Of a stretch of 64,000 nt of DNA, positions 20,790 to 31,508 are shown in pieces. The translations under genes were made by a program, and so were the position numbers. Origin of the DNA: Ctenosaura bakeri (taxonomy: Eukaryota; Chordata; Lepidosauria; Squamata; Iguanidae); the NCBI GenBank assembly GCA_948474755.1, contig CAOLHI010002138.1, positions 124,001 through 188,000 of the forward strand. The letters are read 5' to 3'. The notes beneath the pieces were generated by a model. That model was not told the DNA's origin, searched no databases, and worked only from the letters and a program-made list of their open reading frames with translations. Numbering within the stretch: position 1 is the first letter of the stretch; each line of letters starts with the position of its first letter.

Positions 20790-21060
20790 TCCCTGTCAAT
20801 AACCTGCAGTTGTGCACCATCCTGCACTTACCTGTCCTGCAGAAGCCCCAAAGGCACAATGGCTGTGCTTCCTGAGCCAGTGCAGCCTGGGAAAGCACCC
20901 AGCTGTGCTGTGGAAGGAAGAGGCATGGCCATCATGCTTCCTTTGGCAGGGAGTCAGCCAGTATGGAAGGAAGTGCTTCCATTGTGCTCCCTTCCCAGCA
21001 GAGCCACCGCTGGAATCCCCACCAAATGCCGCCATAGGAAGGGCCCCTGACTCTGACAAA
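20790..21060 (-). mobile_element. MITE with exon-like cassette, copy 3 (antisense)
   Basis: On the minus strand it starts with a GGGCCCTTCC-type end near 21046 and follows the same plan as 21320-21771 through the acceptor (CCTCTTCCTTCCACAG), the 76-nt cassette and the donor (CAGGTAAGTG). It then stops about 40 bp later, so the A-rich and hairpin half is missing. It lies head-to-head with the next copy, 0.27 kb away. Confidence 0.62.
20832..20907 (-). other. 76-nt exon-like cassette in MITE copy 3
   Basis: On the minus strand it is bounded by CCTCTTCCTTCCACAG at the start and CAG|GTAAGTG at the end. It shares TCCCAGGCTGCACTG with the other cassettes and has the same length. Confidence 0.42.
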
Positions 21061-21319
21061 TTAAGAAAAAGATGTTGCTTAGAGATTGAAAAATTACTTG
21101 TAGTTCTTCTCCTTGATGAAGAAGGGTGTTTTGATAGATTGATAACTCCACTGTAAAAATGGTCAATTGCTGTGAGCAGTCCACACATTCTGGGAGGGTT
21201 TTTTTTTAATGTTAAAAATCCTTTTTCCTGCATAAGAACAAGTTTTTGAACAACAAGTTCTGTTTTTATACAAAAAATACTGTGTTTTACACAAAGCATG
21301 TTGTTGTTTTCCAAACTAT
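21061..21319. other. Spacer between inverted MITE copies
   Basis: AT-rich, not part of the MITE. The part at 21200-21310 has motifs such as TTTTTATACAAAAAATACTG and CATGTTGTTGTTTTCC that resemble 11655-11780; possible old repeat. Confidence 0.35.
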
Positions 21320-21771
21320 GGCCCTTTCCACATCCTACCTTTTCTCGGTGCTGGGATGCGGTGATCGTGCAAGCAGCCTCTTGTGAGAGGCTCTCATTTC
21401 CCTGCTTCTTCAGCTCTGCATGAGCTTCCTGCTCGCACGAGAGCCCTGCCTCTTCCTTTTGCAGTGCAGCCTGGGACCTTCCCAGGCTGCACTGAGACAG
21501 GAAGCGTGACTGGCCTGGCTCCCGAGGCTCCACACACCAGGTAAGTGCCCGCGGGGCCTGGGAGCAATGCTTAAATTAAAATGCTTAAAGCCAAAAATGC
21601 AAAGGTGCATGATAATTGCCTGCCGGCCCCTGGAGCCTTGCGCAATTGTGAGGGCATCATGCAGATCAATCCTCACAATTATGCGATTCTCCAGGCTCTC
21701 TTTTGCATGGCAGATGCCATGCAAAAAGAGCCTTTGTGTGTGTATGTTGGGAGAATGGGGAAAAGAACCCT
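21320..21771 (+). mobile_element. MITE with exon-like cassette, copy 2 (most complete)
   Basis: About 450 bp. The left end GGCCCTTTCCACATCC is weakly mirrored by the right end GGGGAAAAGAACCCT. Inside, in order: CTTTTGCAG acceptor-like site, 76-nt cassette containing the palindrome GCAGCCTGGGA/TCCCAGGCTGC, CAG|GTAAGT donor-like site, A-rich middle (AATTAAAATGCTTAAAGCC), and hairpins (CTGGAG/CTCCAG; AATTGTGAGG/CCTCACAATT; GCATGGCAGATGCCATGC). No transposase frame. The terminus is shared with the palindromic MITEs at 8692, 24933 and 45649. Confidence 0.7.
21465..21540 (+). other. 76-nt exon-like cassette in MITE copy 2
   Basis: Bounded by CCTCTTCCTTTTGCAG and CAG|GTAAGT. The acceptor has a strong pyrimidine tract and the donor is consensus. 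Use in splicing is unproven. Confidence 0.45.
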
Positions 21772-22278
21772 TATAATTTTACTTGACAAGGAGAAATTTT
21801 TTTGAGATTACTAGTTCATTTATGGGGAAAAAAAGTAAGTTAAGGTTTTTGTTCTTGCTATGCGTTAGGGAGGGAAAAGAAATTAATATTAACTGAAATT
21901 TATATTTATTTATTCACAAATGTATAGAATGTGTCTTCTGGAAAGCTATTAATTATTAATTATATCTATCAGTTTCCTGCAAAAATCACAAGGGTCAAAT
22001 CTTTTTTCTTTTTCTTTTTTCAAATTTTACATGAGCATATGTGCATATCAAAAATATCTATATTTGGAGTCAAAAAAGAACAGACATACTTCAATCAATG
22101 GCAGAAATGGCACAAAATGTGTATTTTAAGGGAAGCATTACCTAAATATGCAGAAACTTTGTATAGGGAGAGAGAGAAAAACTCTCAAAACATTTATTAT
22201 GGCCAGAAGTTTGTTTGAAACAATGAGAGAAAGGAAATGGTTGAGGATTCACAGACTTTGTTTTTTTAAAAAAAAAAA

Positions 22279-22294
22279 GAGAGAGAGAGAGAGA
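22279..22294. repeat. (GA)n microsatellite
   Basis: Short GA run following an A-run. Confidence 0.85.
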
Positions 22295-23661
22295 AAGCTT
22301 TATAGTTGGAATCAAGAAAGAGTGCAAATACTTCTCTAGGGCTTACAAGGAAGTGAGATTGGCATGGTTTAGAATGGATTCTAATTTTTTCTATGGCTTG
22401 GCTCCACACTGAATGAACCACTGTCCTCTATATACTACATGTTGTGGAGTGAGACAACATTTGATGTTCTGTTTCAAGCTGTAGAATGTCTTTGGACAGT
22501 TCTTCTGTCTGCATTGGATGATTCAAATCCACCTGATAGAGACTGAACTGAAATGGTTCCCTTGTTCACAACCACAAAGTGACAAGCTGTTTTCTGAAGT
22601 TGTTAAGAAATGACACTCCCTTGGCACACATTATATTGGCAAAGAAATAAGGTCCATTCCTTTGATATTAGACTGTGAGACATCCTGGGCAGCTACTGCA
22701 CCAAACACTATAAGATCTTCTTTCAGACGTAATTCAATAGGATGAGGAACAGAGAGTCTTATGGGAGAAAAAAAAAGGATAGACAAGGGAATATAATAAA
22801 AGTTAAGGTGATATAAATATTTGGCTAGATATGAATCAATGTACAAAGATTCTCTCCTTTGTTTTATTCATATTTTGGAAAATGATGATCATGTTGTTGT
22901 TGATTAATCTGAGTGTTTGATATCACTTTTTTTTTAATAAAAATTATTTAAAAAAACAAAACAAGAAAGGCTGCAGGGAGATTATTCCAAGTTGTCTGTT
23001 TGGGGATAGTGATATATCCCATTTCAAGCTCAGAAATTAACTTGGGAGTATAGTAGACTTCATGTCCAGCTTATTAAAAAAATGATGGGTGGAGCAAATA
23101 TTATCAGTTAACTCTTTAGACTGCTACAGAAACTTGGGGTGGCTGTGATCTAACTTTCTACAGTTTAGCGAATCAAATGAAGATAACATTAAGAAAAAAA
23201 TTAGTAAAGGTCTCTCCAATAACCCACCATAGTTGTTGTTTTGTGTTGTTATTAATTCATACTAACCTGATGTATGTTTCTTCAGACAGACCTTGAGTTG
23301 GTCTGTTGTTGAAGACAGTCTAAATCTAAACTGGTGATGCCCTTTACTGTTGGTATTGTGTTTTTAGCTGTGTTTTTTATATCTATTTGGTTTTATTTGG
23401 CTTTATATTTTTTTTCTTTCTGTTTTATTATTGTGCCAGTACTCTTGTCATAACAGTGAACCAGACTGAACTATAGGACTAATTCTGTTCTAGGTAGTTC
23501 TAGTTCTAGATAGAGAGGAACAGAGACAGACTGTATTGCAAAACATGAAATGTGGATTTCCCCCTTGAATACCATCTAATTAAAAATGCATTCAAGTCAT
23601 GATACTGTAATATGTTTTTTACTTCCTGGTAGCTCAGATTTTGGTTTTGTTTTCCACATTA

Positions 23662-23681
23662 TGTTTGTTTGTTTGTTTGTT
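23662..23681. repeat. (TTTG)n microsatellite
   Basis: Five TTTG units. Confidence 0.9.
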
Positions 23682-24089
23682 AAAAAAGGTTTTAATGAAA
23701 AGGAAGCTTGGTTATATTATTTGTAATAATTTAAGGACTGGGTAATATTTGATAAGCACTGGGTACAACCTAAGTGTTGCAAGCTTGGCTGACCCACATT
23801 TTTAATTGATGGCCGTTGAAGTGAAGGGTCTAGAATTTATGAAGTCAAACAATGAATAGGTATTAATGTGTACATGTAAAACATATATATTGCTGTAGAG
23901 TGATAGGTCCTCTCATTCCAACAGGAGGATATTTTCAGTCCATACTGTATTTTACAGGCAATGTTCTTCTCATCAGCAGAGAAAGCCCTTTGCTATTTCA
24001 AGTTTTCTCAGACTCATTTGAAAGTCAGCTTTTTCACATTCAAAAGGGTTTTGATGGACTAAAACAGGCTGTTCTATTTCTGTTTGCTG

Positions 24090-24400
24090 AGGCCACTTGC
24101 TAATTTAATTAAGGTCATGTAATGAGAAACAACCCGTCTGTTACAACGTCCCTTTACACCTCTTTTGTATGACTAATATTTTAATAACTAAGTGAGACTT
24201 TCCTCTCATTCATTAATGCCCAGCAGATAATGTAAAGCTGGATAAATAGTTTGAAATTCACCTTATTAGTGTTACACAGACTATTCACATTGCTAAATAA
24301 TAGACATCAGTGTGCATGTCAACATTATCTGTGTTTAAGAATAAACATTGAATAACACTGTTACATTTTCCACAATAACAATCGTCCTGTAGACTAAAAG
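24090..24400. promoter_or_regulatory. Candidate conserved noncoding element
   Basis: Repeat-free AT-rich sequence dense in homeodomain-like cores (TAATTTAATTAAGG, TTAATAAC, ATTAATG) and AATAA motifs, with no transposon signature, abutting a CR1 insertion. The call is inference. Confidence 0.22.
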
Positions 24401-24428
24401 AAGAAAGACATGAAAAAAACAAACCAAA

Positions 24429-24846
24429 GGCCTGGAAGCCATGCCCTATGAGGATAGACTTAGAGAGCTGGGTATGTTTAGTCTGCAGAAGAGGAGGTTA
24501 AGAGGGGACAGGATAGCCATGTTTAAATATTTGAAGGGATGCCACGTAGAGGAAGGAGGGGGCTTGTTTTCTGCTGCTCCAGAGACCAGGACAAGGAGCA
24601 ATGGATTCAAGCTGCAGGAAAGGAGATTCCACCAGAACCTCAGGAAGAACTTCCTGACAGTCAGGGCTGTCCGGCAGTGGAATCTGTTGCCTCGGAGTGT
24701 AGTGGAGTCTCCTTCCTTGGAGGTTTTTAAGCAGAGGCTTGATGACCATCTGTCGGGATTGATTTGAGGGTGTTCCTGCATGGCAGGGGGTTGGACTGGA
24801 TGGCCTGTGCGGTCTCTTCCAACTCTACATTTCTATGATTCTATGA
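24429..24846 (+). mobile_element. CR1 LINE 3' end
   Basis: Severely 5'-truncated CR1. It contains the end of ORF2, a short 3' UTR (CATGGCAGGGGGTTGGACTGG) and the CR1 terminal direct repeats (TTCTATGATTCTATGA). CR1 ends in such octamers and not in poly(A). The homologous part of the copy at 58135 is very similar, so both probably belong to one subfamily. Confidence 0.88.
24441..24767 (+). pseudogene. CR1 ORF2 C-terminal fragment, open
   Basis: 108 codons open to the natural stop, reading YEDRLRELGMFSLQKRRLRG, then [29 protein letters not shown] and FKQRLDDHLSG. These are the standard last residues of CR1 ORF2 after the reverse transcriptase. No catalytic residues are included and the start methionine is incidental. 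It is intact only because the truncation was extreme. Confidence 0.85.
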
Positions 24847-24932
24847 AAGCAAAATAAACCAGTTAAGATGAAATCCAATAGATTTCTCATTTGAACAATC
24901 AAACTTTAGAATTCTTCCTAATGCTGCTTCTT

Positions 24933-25137
24933 AGGGCATTTCATCCCTACCCTGTTATAGTGCTATTACTCCACTTTCAACATCCTGTGGAATCCTGAGG
25001 TTTGCAGTTTAGGGAGAGGCATTGAGAACTCTCAACCAGAGAGCTTGTTGGCCTCAGGAAACCACAAACCTTAGAATTCCACAGGATGTTTAAAGTGGAA
25101 TAATAGCACTATAATAGTTTAGTGCAGAAATGGCCTC
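24933..25137. mobile_element. Palindromic MITE, GGCC-TTTC family
   Basis: Long inverted arms: the left reads AGGGCATTTCATCCCTACCC then GTTATAGTGCTATTACTCCA; the right, reversed, reads AGGCCATTTCTGCACTA then ATAGTGCTATTATTCCA. The inner arms contain CATCCTGTGGAATCCTGAGG. No coding capacity. Confidence 0.8.
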
Positions 25138-25436
25138 AATGTTCCTAGTAAAATGAAGAATGAAAACTGAACCATCCAGTCCCTATCATATAGGGTTTTT
25201 TGCCCACAAATTGCCCTTCTACCCTCTCAGTGCTTATCTGAAGGGAAGCATCATTTTCCCACCCAGGTATTCAAAAAGGCCAGAAGTGGGGTACCATACC
25301 AGAAAGAGAGTACACAGGGCCAGTGCTTCCTTTAGGTTCTCCCAGGAGGGACTAAGTTTTCAATTTTTGCCACTCCACTTAGAGAACAGAAGGGTTCTCT
25401 CTCTGTAAATACTGTACCTTAGCTCTCATATATATA

Positions 25437-25487
25437 TAGACAGAGAAAGAGAGACAGACAGAGAGAGAGACAGAAACAGAGAGTGAG
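25437..25487. repeat. GA/GACA-rich low-complexity tract
   Basis: Purine-rich AGAGACAGACAGAGAG pattern after a short TA run. Confidence 0.85.
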
Positions 25488-25744
25488 TTGGTACAGTATT
25501 TATACTGACCCATGGATAAGTCAAGGATAAGTCAACTTAGTTTTTTTTTTGAGGGGATGAGGATCAATTTTTTGACTAAAATTTCTAGACTGATACATGA
25601 GAATATGCAGTAGATTATATGTACATCATAATAAAGACAGCCAAAGGACCCAGTCATGTGTATGTTAACACTGGTACTTTCATACTATTTTTAGTGAGTC
25701 CAAGGAGCTGTACAACAGATACATAATCATTCCCATTCAATGTC

Positions 25745-25895
25745 TTTGTGGCTTGCTGGCTAGAATATGGGATTGCTATTTGGCACTTTCAGGTTCTAGC
25801 TTGTCATAAGGCCATCAGCCACTCACTTCTTTCATTCTGATCTGCCTCACATGATTGCTGTGAGAATACAATGAAGAGGAAAGAGTCTTTACAAG
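25745..25895 (+). mobile_element. Old tRNA-derived SINE
   Basis: Follows the pattern of the SINEs at 50875 and 51325: head with TTGTGGCTTGCTGGCTAGAA and a B-box-like AGGTTCTAGC, then CTGCCTCACATGATTGCTGT and GAGAATACAATGAAGAGG. Compare CTACCTCACAAGGATGTTG and GAGGATAAAATG in the better copy. Heavily diverged. Confidence 0.5.
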
Positions 25896-26315
25896 AGAAA
25901 TGATAGAATATGCATGTAGTTAGTAAAACAATAATTCTGCATATTCCTCTCTTGCTCCAGATGCAACACTCACATTGCTGCATTGCAGAACTAGTCCTAT
26001 AGTTCAGTCTAGTTCAGTCTTGTGACAAGGGACCCAGAGAGGCCTAACATTGAAGGCAGAAACTGTGGCTTTGATCCAGTTATGTTATTTGTAATTAACT
26101 TTCGAGGAGAGGGAATTGCAAACGTCCTTCCCAGTTTAGGAATCACTTGTTCACCCTCTTCAGTCATTGCTAAATTTGTTAGATAACAACAGAGTGTTAA
26201 CACAGAGAGCCTCCAGCACTTCTGTCTGTCAACAATCACTTTGGTGACCTTCAACTGTCTATATTGGCAGCCATATTGACATAGCGTTCATCATGCCCTA
26301 ATTGTCCTTTCCTTA
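25896..26315. other. Unannotated stretch
   Basis: Nothing recognised. Confidence 0.4.
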
Positions 26316-26319
26316 TTTT

Positions 26320-26560
26320 TACTATTAAAGTTAGGATGTTAGAAGCAGTTCAATAGCTGAAGCACTTAAGGATCATCAGTAATTTAATCTCCTTCCACAC
26401 TTCCCTTTTTCAAATGAATTTAGCCTCTTGAAAGCTGAGGCATGAACAGTCCTGTCATTTTAGCAGCTTCCATTTGGAACAAGTGAAATGCAGCTGTGAG
26501 CACTTCAGAGCCGTAACAAAGTAATATGAAACCATGTGAGGATGAGTTTTTGAGGTGGGG
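26320..26560. promoter_or_regulatory. Candidate conserved noncoding element
   Basis: Repeat-free sequence of balanced complexity (GAAGCACTTAAGGATCATC, GTAATTTAATCTCC, CATTTTAGCAGC) without transposon signature. Speculative. Confidence 0.18.
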
Positions 26561-27001
26561 GGAGTTGTCCACTCACTGCACAATCTACTAAAAGCCTTTC
26601 AGTATAATGCAAAGGATAGGTGCCTTTGATAACAGTACTTTTTTGGATAGCTTTTATTAGAGAGAACAACTGATAGATCCTATGACATGCTTAGCACGCA
26701 GGCACACATAGTTCTAATTGCTGCTGCACTGGTGATGACACTCCATAACTAATGCAGTCCATTGACTCTATATGGTCACTCATTTGATGCTTAGCAGTTC
26801 CATATGTTTCCATAATTTCAGAAGGAAAGAAAAAAATGTCTTATAATACCCTGACAGACTGCTGTGTGAATGGTATCTCACCTTTGGTCTAGTGAGTTTG
26901 AAGATGTGCAGACTTGCCGAAGCCTGTGGATTTCAGCATAGCAAAATAGCAGTGTAGGAGGAACAACTATAGACTTTCGACGTATCCACAGGTTTGCTCA
27001 A
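26561..27001. other. Unannotated stretch
   Basis: Nothing recognised. Confidence 0.4.
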
Positions 27002-27129
27002 TGGAGGTTTTTAAGCAGAGGCTTGATGGTCATCTGTCGGGAGTGCTTTGAGGGTGTTCCTGCATGGCAGGGGGTTGGACTGGATGGCCCCTGTGGTCTC
27101 TTTCAACTCTACATTTCTATGATTCTATG
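27002..27129 (+). mobile_element. CR1 extreme 3' end
   Basis: Only the last codons of ORF2 plus the 3' UTR are present: GGAGGTTTTTAAGCAGAGGC, CATCTGTCGGGAGTGCTTTG, GGCAGGGGGTTGGACTGG and the terminal TTCTATGATTCTATGA repeats. It is nearly the same sequence as the end of the copy at 58135-59222. Confidence 0.88.
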
Positions 27130-27863
27130 AGTAAGAGAGAAACTTCTATCTCAGTCAATAGACTGTGGATAGCAGGAAAGGGCAGCAAATTGTTAATTAT
27201 GTCATTATTACTTTGTTTTAAGTGTGGGGTGACACCTCTGGGATTTTTTGTTTCCTTACCAAAATAAGTTGTCATGTTTTAGCTATTATATATCATGATT
27301 CAATTAATATTTCCAAATACGCTGAATTTTCTAAGCACTCTTTTTAATGGTGAGATGAACTAGAGAGTTAATTTCTTCTTCTAAGAACCTTTTAAATTTT
27401 TCTTGGTCTGCTTTTCTGGGCATCTGGGTGCTTCCCAACTTCCCTGCTCTTTCAACAGTTTTAGTAATGTAAAATTTGATATTTTGTTTCAGTTTAAAAG
27501 TATGAAAGTTCCCTTTGGGTTGTTTGGCAGGTTATATTTATGTGAAAGTAATTGTCTAGGTGATTCCTTTGTTCAAAATAAAAGAGCCATACTGTCAAAG
27601 TACATTTTGGAATGTCTTAAACAGAGTGAGATTTGTAAAGTGATATCCACTGGGGAAAAAAATTACCTTGGAGGAGAGGGATTAATCAATACTCCAATTT
27701 GTATATTAATTATGGATTATCATATCCATAGAAAGAAGTGCTGCTTGTATTTTTCTTGGTAATACATTAAAAAAACCTAGTGCTTACAGCCAAAAGTTAA
27801 TCCATGTACATTTTCTAAATTACATCAGAAACCACATGCTTATGGTAGCACTATCTGTCTGCC

Positions 27864-27885
27864 TATCATCTATCTATCTATCTAT
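27864..27885. repeat. (TATC)n microsatellite
   Basis: Five TATC-type units. Confidence 0.9.
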
Positions 27886-28067
27886 TTTGTATCAAAGGGT
27901 TTCTAGATTGCCTTTTAAAGCATCCTTTCCTTCACAAGGCTGTATACAAATTCCAAGATGAAACGGGAAATTAAATCATCTGCTGAAAATGCATCAGTTC
28001 ACTTTAAAATGAGCAGTAGAAATTAATCCAATGTGTAACAATTCATGAAGTACAGATTTAAATGGAC

Positions 28068-28117
28068 AGGTGGATGGATGGATGGATAGATAGATGGAAT
28101 AAAAGATAGATAGATAT
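28068..28117. repeat. (GGAT)n/(GATA)n microsatellite
   Basis: GGAT units followed by interrupted GATA units. Confidence 0.9.
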
Positions 28118-28654
28118 CAACTGACTTGATAATCATGGAGCCAAATGGATTTCCAGTGGGAATGATTTGCATAGATGTAGGTCCTGCGATGAGTATATTC
28201 AAGGTGAATGTGTGACTAAACTATGATGTGGCAACAATGACTCCTATGACCTGTCAATCAAGAGAATGGTAAAACATTGATTTTATTGCACTGCCATGAT
28301 TATTTAGTAGAAATATTATTTAAGGGTAGTCTAAAAATGGAAAACAGCTTATATTGATGTGAATGGGGATTACATAGTTTGCCCAGCACATTTCTGCAAG
28401 AAAGTAATATTGATAAAATTACCTGTCAAATAGTTTTAGTGTGCAATCACTGAAAAACACTTCTTATAAGCTATTCTGAGGCAGAAAAATGTATAAAGGT
28501 ACTTTTGAGCACTTTTCCAAATTAGGGTCATTATATTCCAGTTATGAAAGTTTACTCCTGGCATGAACCTTCCTTGAATGAAAAGACTGTGTCAACAGCA
28601 CCAGAAGATTCATCAGAGGTAGCTCATCCACAGGTCAAGTATGCTATGTTATGC

Positions 28655-28745
28655 CATTGACAGAGTGTTAGGTTCTGATGATGTGGTACAGGGTTCAAAT
28701 TTGCACTTTAAACATAAAGCTCATAAGGAAACTTACGTAAGATCA
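28655..28745 (+). mobile_element. Possible SINE head fragment
   Basis: GACAGAGTGTTAGGTTCTGA followed by a B-box-like GGGTTCAAATT resembles the tRNA-like head of the SINEs near 51 kb. No tail follows. Confidence 0.3.
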
Positions 28746-30830
28746 TCTCTGCTTAATCATGGAAATAGAAAGTACAACTCATTTAGGATATGGAAAATAC
28801 TTTAAAAATAGTTGAGTTGTTCTATAAACATAGGGAACTAGTGGCCATTTTTGGACTTACTGTATAACTGAATGGTTTCAAGAGTCTTATGCTGAATTTT
28901 CTTTACAGTCTTGTAGAGTAACTCCCCCCATGAAAGTTTGGATTACATTAGCTTAAGAGTAAACAACTGTAGGCCTGTGAATTTTATCAAGCCTCAGGGG
29001 CTTCTTATCAAAATCCATCATAGTTTGCACTTTCAATGATATGCTGTTTGATGTCTTAGTATATTTGGTCCATTTTTAATCACTACAAAGAAGTAGAACA
29101 GAGAGGATTTTATGTGGCTTGGAAATGTAAGCAGAACTCTATTTTTACTAAAGACTATGATGAGCAAATTGCTATTAAAATTCTCCAGTCATTTGTTATC
29201 TACATTGGATCATTATATATCAAGAAACATACAAGTGTTTAGCACCCGTTTTCACATCTGAACCATGACTTCCCAGGTCAATGCATGCATGATCTCCTAC
29301 ATATCTCTCTTTTTCTTGCTTTCACTTTGTCTCATCTCTGTTTTCCCTTTTCACATATGTGCTGTTTTCCAAAATCTTTTGTAAGAATATATCCTCCCCT
29401 TTTTGCTGGGAAAATCTGTATGCAGACATCAATGGCTTCTAGCTCAGACACATTTGACATCATATTTCTTCTTTTTGTTTCCTCAATTGTCTCTGTTATT
29501 TCTTTTCTATGTTGGGAAATAGTTTTCCCCCCTCCTCTAACATTTCAGTAGTGAAGATAATTTTATGTGAAATTATCTGTGAATCCCTGCCCTGTCTTGC
29601 TCTCTCTTCCTCCACCACCATTTTTCATCAAAACACCAAACCGTCTGTCGGGCAACGTTTGGTAAAAGGCATGTTGGAGACAGTTTGCTGAGAAATTGAT
29701 GCCAGCATATTCTGTAGGTGTCAATGCCATTGATCTGAGGAAGAGGTTTTTTTCCCAATGAATGACATGAGGAGTCAAGGATACAGAAAGTGCATATTCC
29801 TCTTGTCAATCATTATATCTCTCTTGGCTCTCTGAAATATGCTTGAAATTGTGTTTTATGGCTTCCTTGCACATTTATGCCAGGTTTAGTAATATTTCAC
29901 TTACAAATAGCATAACTGAAGGAAATAATTGTGATAATTTTGCCTGATTCCACTAGGGAGATCTGTGTATACAGATGATGTAGATGTGGGTCACAGTACC
30001 CATAATCCACTTTGAACTGATGCATAAAATGTGATTGAAATTAAATGTTCCCATCAGGGACCACTAGTTGTGAATAGCAAAAGAAAAATGTTCCTGGATA
30101 GTGGCATTTATGTATGCTTTTATTTAAACTTAAAAGATTTTCAGGAAGATATACGGTGATATATAATGCAAGTTTCTATCACTCAAGACTTATAAGGTGA
30201 AATTGTTTATTTGAATCTCTTCTAGTCTAGAATTTGACCTGATTTGGGACTGTTATAGAGGGTAAACTGTTTTTGGGGGGTTTTGTTTTTGGAAATGGAT
30301 TGAGAAGTTGTACTGGATCACAAAAAAAGGCTTCAGTACCACTGATCTGTGATATTTACTGACATGACACATTACTTTATCAGGTCCTTCAAGGCTCAGT
30401 TTTTATTTCTATAGATTTAACCCTATGAATTTAGTAAATGAGAGAAGTCATCCAGAGTTTGTGGGGTAGGCAACATCATTGCTGCTAAGGCATAGTTCTA
30501 TCTTAAAAGGAAGGGAAAAAAAGGATGCCAAGGAAACTAGGAAAATTCTGAATAGCTGTCTGTCATACTTTATGGTGATTGAAAAACTCAGAATCAAACC
30601 AGACATAACTGAGACCTTTTAGTCATTAGATAAACCAACCTGTCTTTATAGATACTGTTTTGGATGGGGTTATAGTCCCTTTGAAAGACAAGTTTGAAGC
30701 CTTGGGTTACTCTTGGAAACATCACTATCCCCAAAGTGGCAGGTACTTGTTGTGATCCAGAGTGACTATGTCTAACTTCAATTGGTGTTCCTTCTGTTCC
30801 ATTTTTTGAGGAAAGCAAATTTGGGCACTA
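28746..30830. other. Unannotated stretch
   Basis: AT-rich, no gene or transposon recognised. 29285-29560 is pyrimidine-rich. Confidence 0.45.
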
Positions 30831-30835
30831 CATTC

Positions 30836-31060
30836 TTTGTCTTAACTTCATTTCACTTAGACTACTGTAACAAGCTTTACATTGGGCTGGCCTAGGAAAC
30901 TGCTGGGAAAAGTCGCTGATATTTGTGGTGGCCAGACTATTGACTGTCCTGCAGTTTGGAGACAACAGCACAAATCCTGTTGGTAGTCCCAACCAGAGTA
31001 GATCTTTTGAATCTATTGCTAAATGGTGAGCCACAGTTAGACCTACTCTTCTTTTTCTTC
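30836..31060 (+). mobile_element. Possible L2 LINE fragment
   Basis: At 30856-30896 one frame reads HLDYCNKLYIGLA, the motif that follows the reverse transcriptase core in L2 ORF2 (compare LNFWNVLYIGL in the antisense L2 at 61.3 kb). Downstream sequence is too decayed to follow. Confidence 0.35.
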
Positions 31061-31067
31061 TTCGTGT

Positions 31068-31220
31068 TGTTTACATCAGTGTACATGGCACTTTACATGA
31101 GTGGTTAACTTGATAGTTTCCTGCCCTCAAGCTTACCATCTTAAAATACGTGATACATGAGGAAAAGAGAGTGGCAACAGGGAGAGGTTTAAGTCCACCA
31201 TGGGCTACCATCTGGTCTCT
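31068..31220. repeat. Possible old interspersed repeat
   Basis: The pattern TACATGGCACTTTACATGAG, TTTCCTGCCCTCAAGCTTAC and GATACATGAGGAAAAGAGAG looks like a reptilian repeat I have seen in this form but cannot name. Only one copy is in the window. Confidence 0.25.
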
Positions 31221-31222
31221 TA

Positions 31223-31415
31223 GAGGCCAGAACAATGACATTAGGCATGCAGGGGAGGGCCCGTTCAACACCTACTGGACCTTGGCATGATGGTTTTGTG
31301 CTTGTCTGTTCTTATCTCCTTCTTGAGGCCACAGCAATGACAGTAGGAATGAAAGAAGGGTCTTTCATCACCTGCTGGGTCTAGACACAACACTTTTGTT
31401 CTTGTTAGGCATATG
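31223..31415. repeat. Imperfect 102-bp-period tandem duplication
   Basis: Unit 1 (31223-31324) starts GAGGCCAGAACAATGACATT; unit 2 (31325-31415) starts GAGGCCACAGCAATGACAGT. Both continue with AGGCATG/AGGAATG, CAACACCTACTGG/CATCACCTGCTGG and TTTTGTGCTTGT/TTTTGTTCTTGT. Confidence 0.65.
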
Positions 31416-31508
31416 AGCAAGATTTAAGACCGTGTATCACTGGTCTTGAACCAACCAACCTGGTTTGCAACTTATTGTCATCATCTATTCAAAGTGCTGT
31501 TTTTAACA

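Larger units (their letters stand above)
21775..24089. other. Unannotated stretch
   Basis: No gene recognised. It holds a GA microsatellite (22279-22294), a TTTG microsatellite (23662-23681), and a T-run followed by AATAAAAATTATTTAAAAAAAC at 22928-22958 that may be the 3' tail of an old retroposon. The rest is AT-rich and featureless. Confidence 0.4.
27130..28650. other. Unannotated stretch
   Basis: No gene recognised. The 119-codon frame at 27403-27762 has no recognisable motif. Two tetranucleotide microsatellites lie inside. Confidence 0.4.

Noticed and set aside
20796..21533. 245-codon open frame on the minus strand
   Set aside because: It spans two inverted MITE copies and the spacer; no domain, and the repeats explain its openness.
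27403..27762. 119-codon frame as a gene
   Set aside because: No recognisable domain, no splice context, and length within chance for AT-rich DNA of this size.
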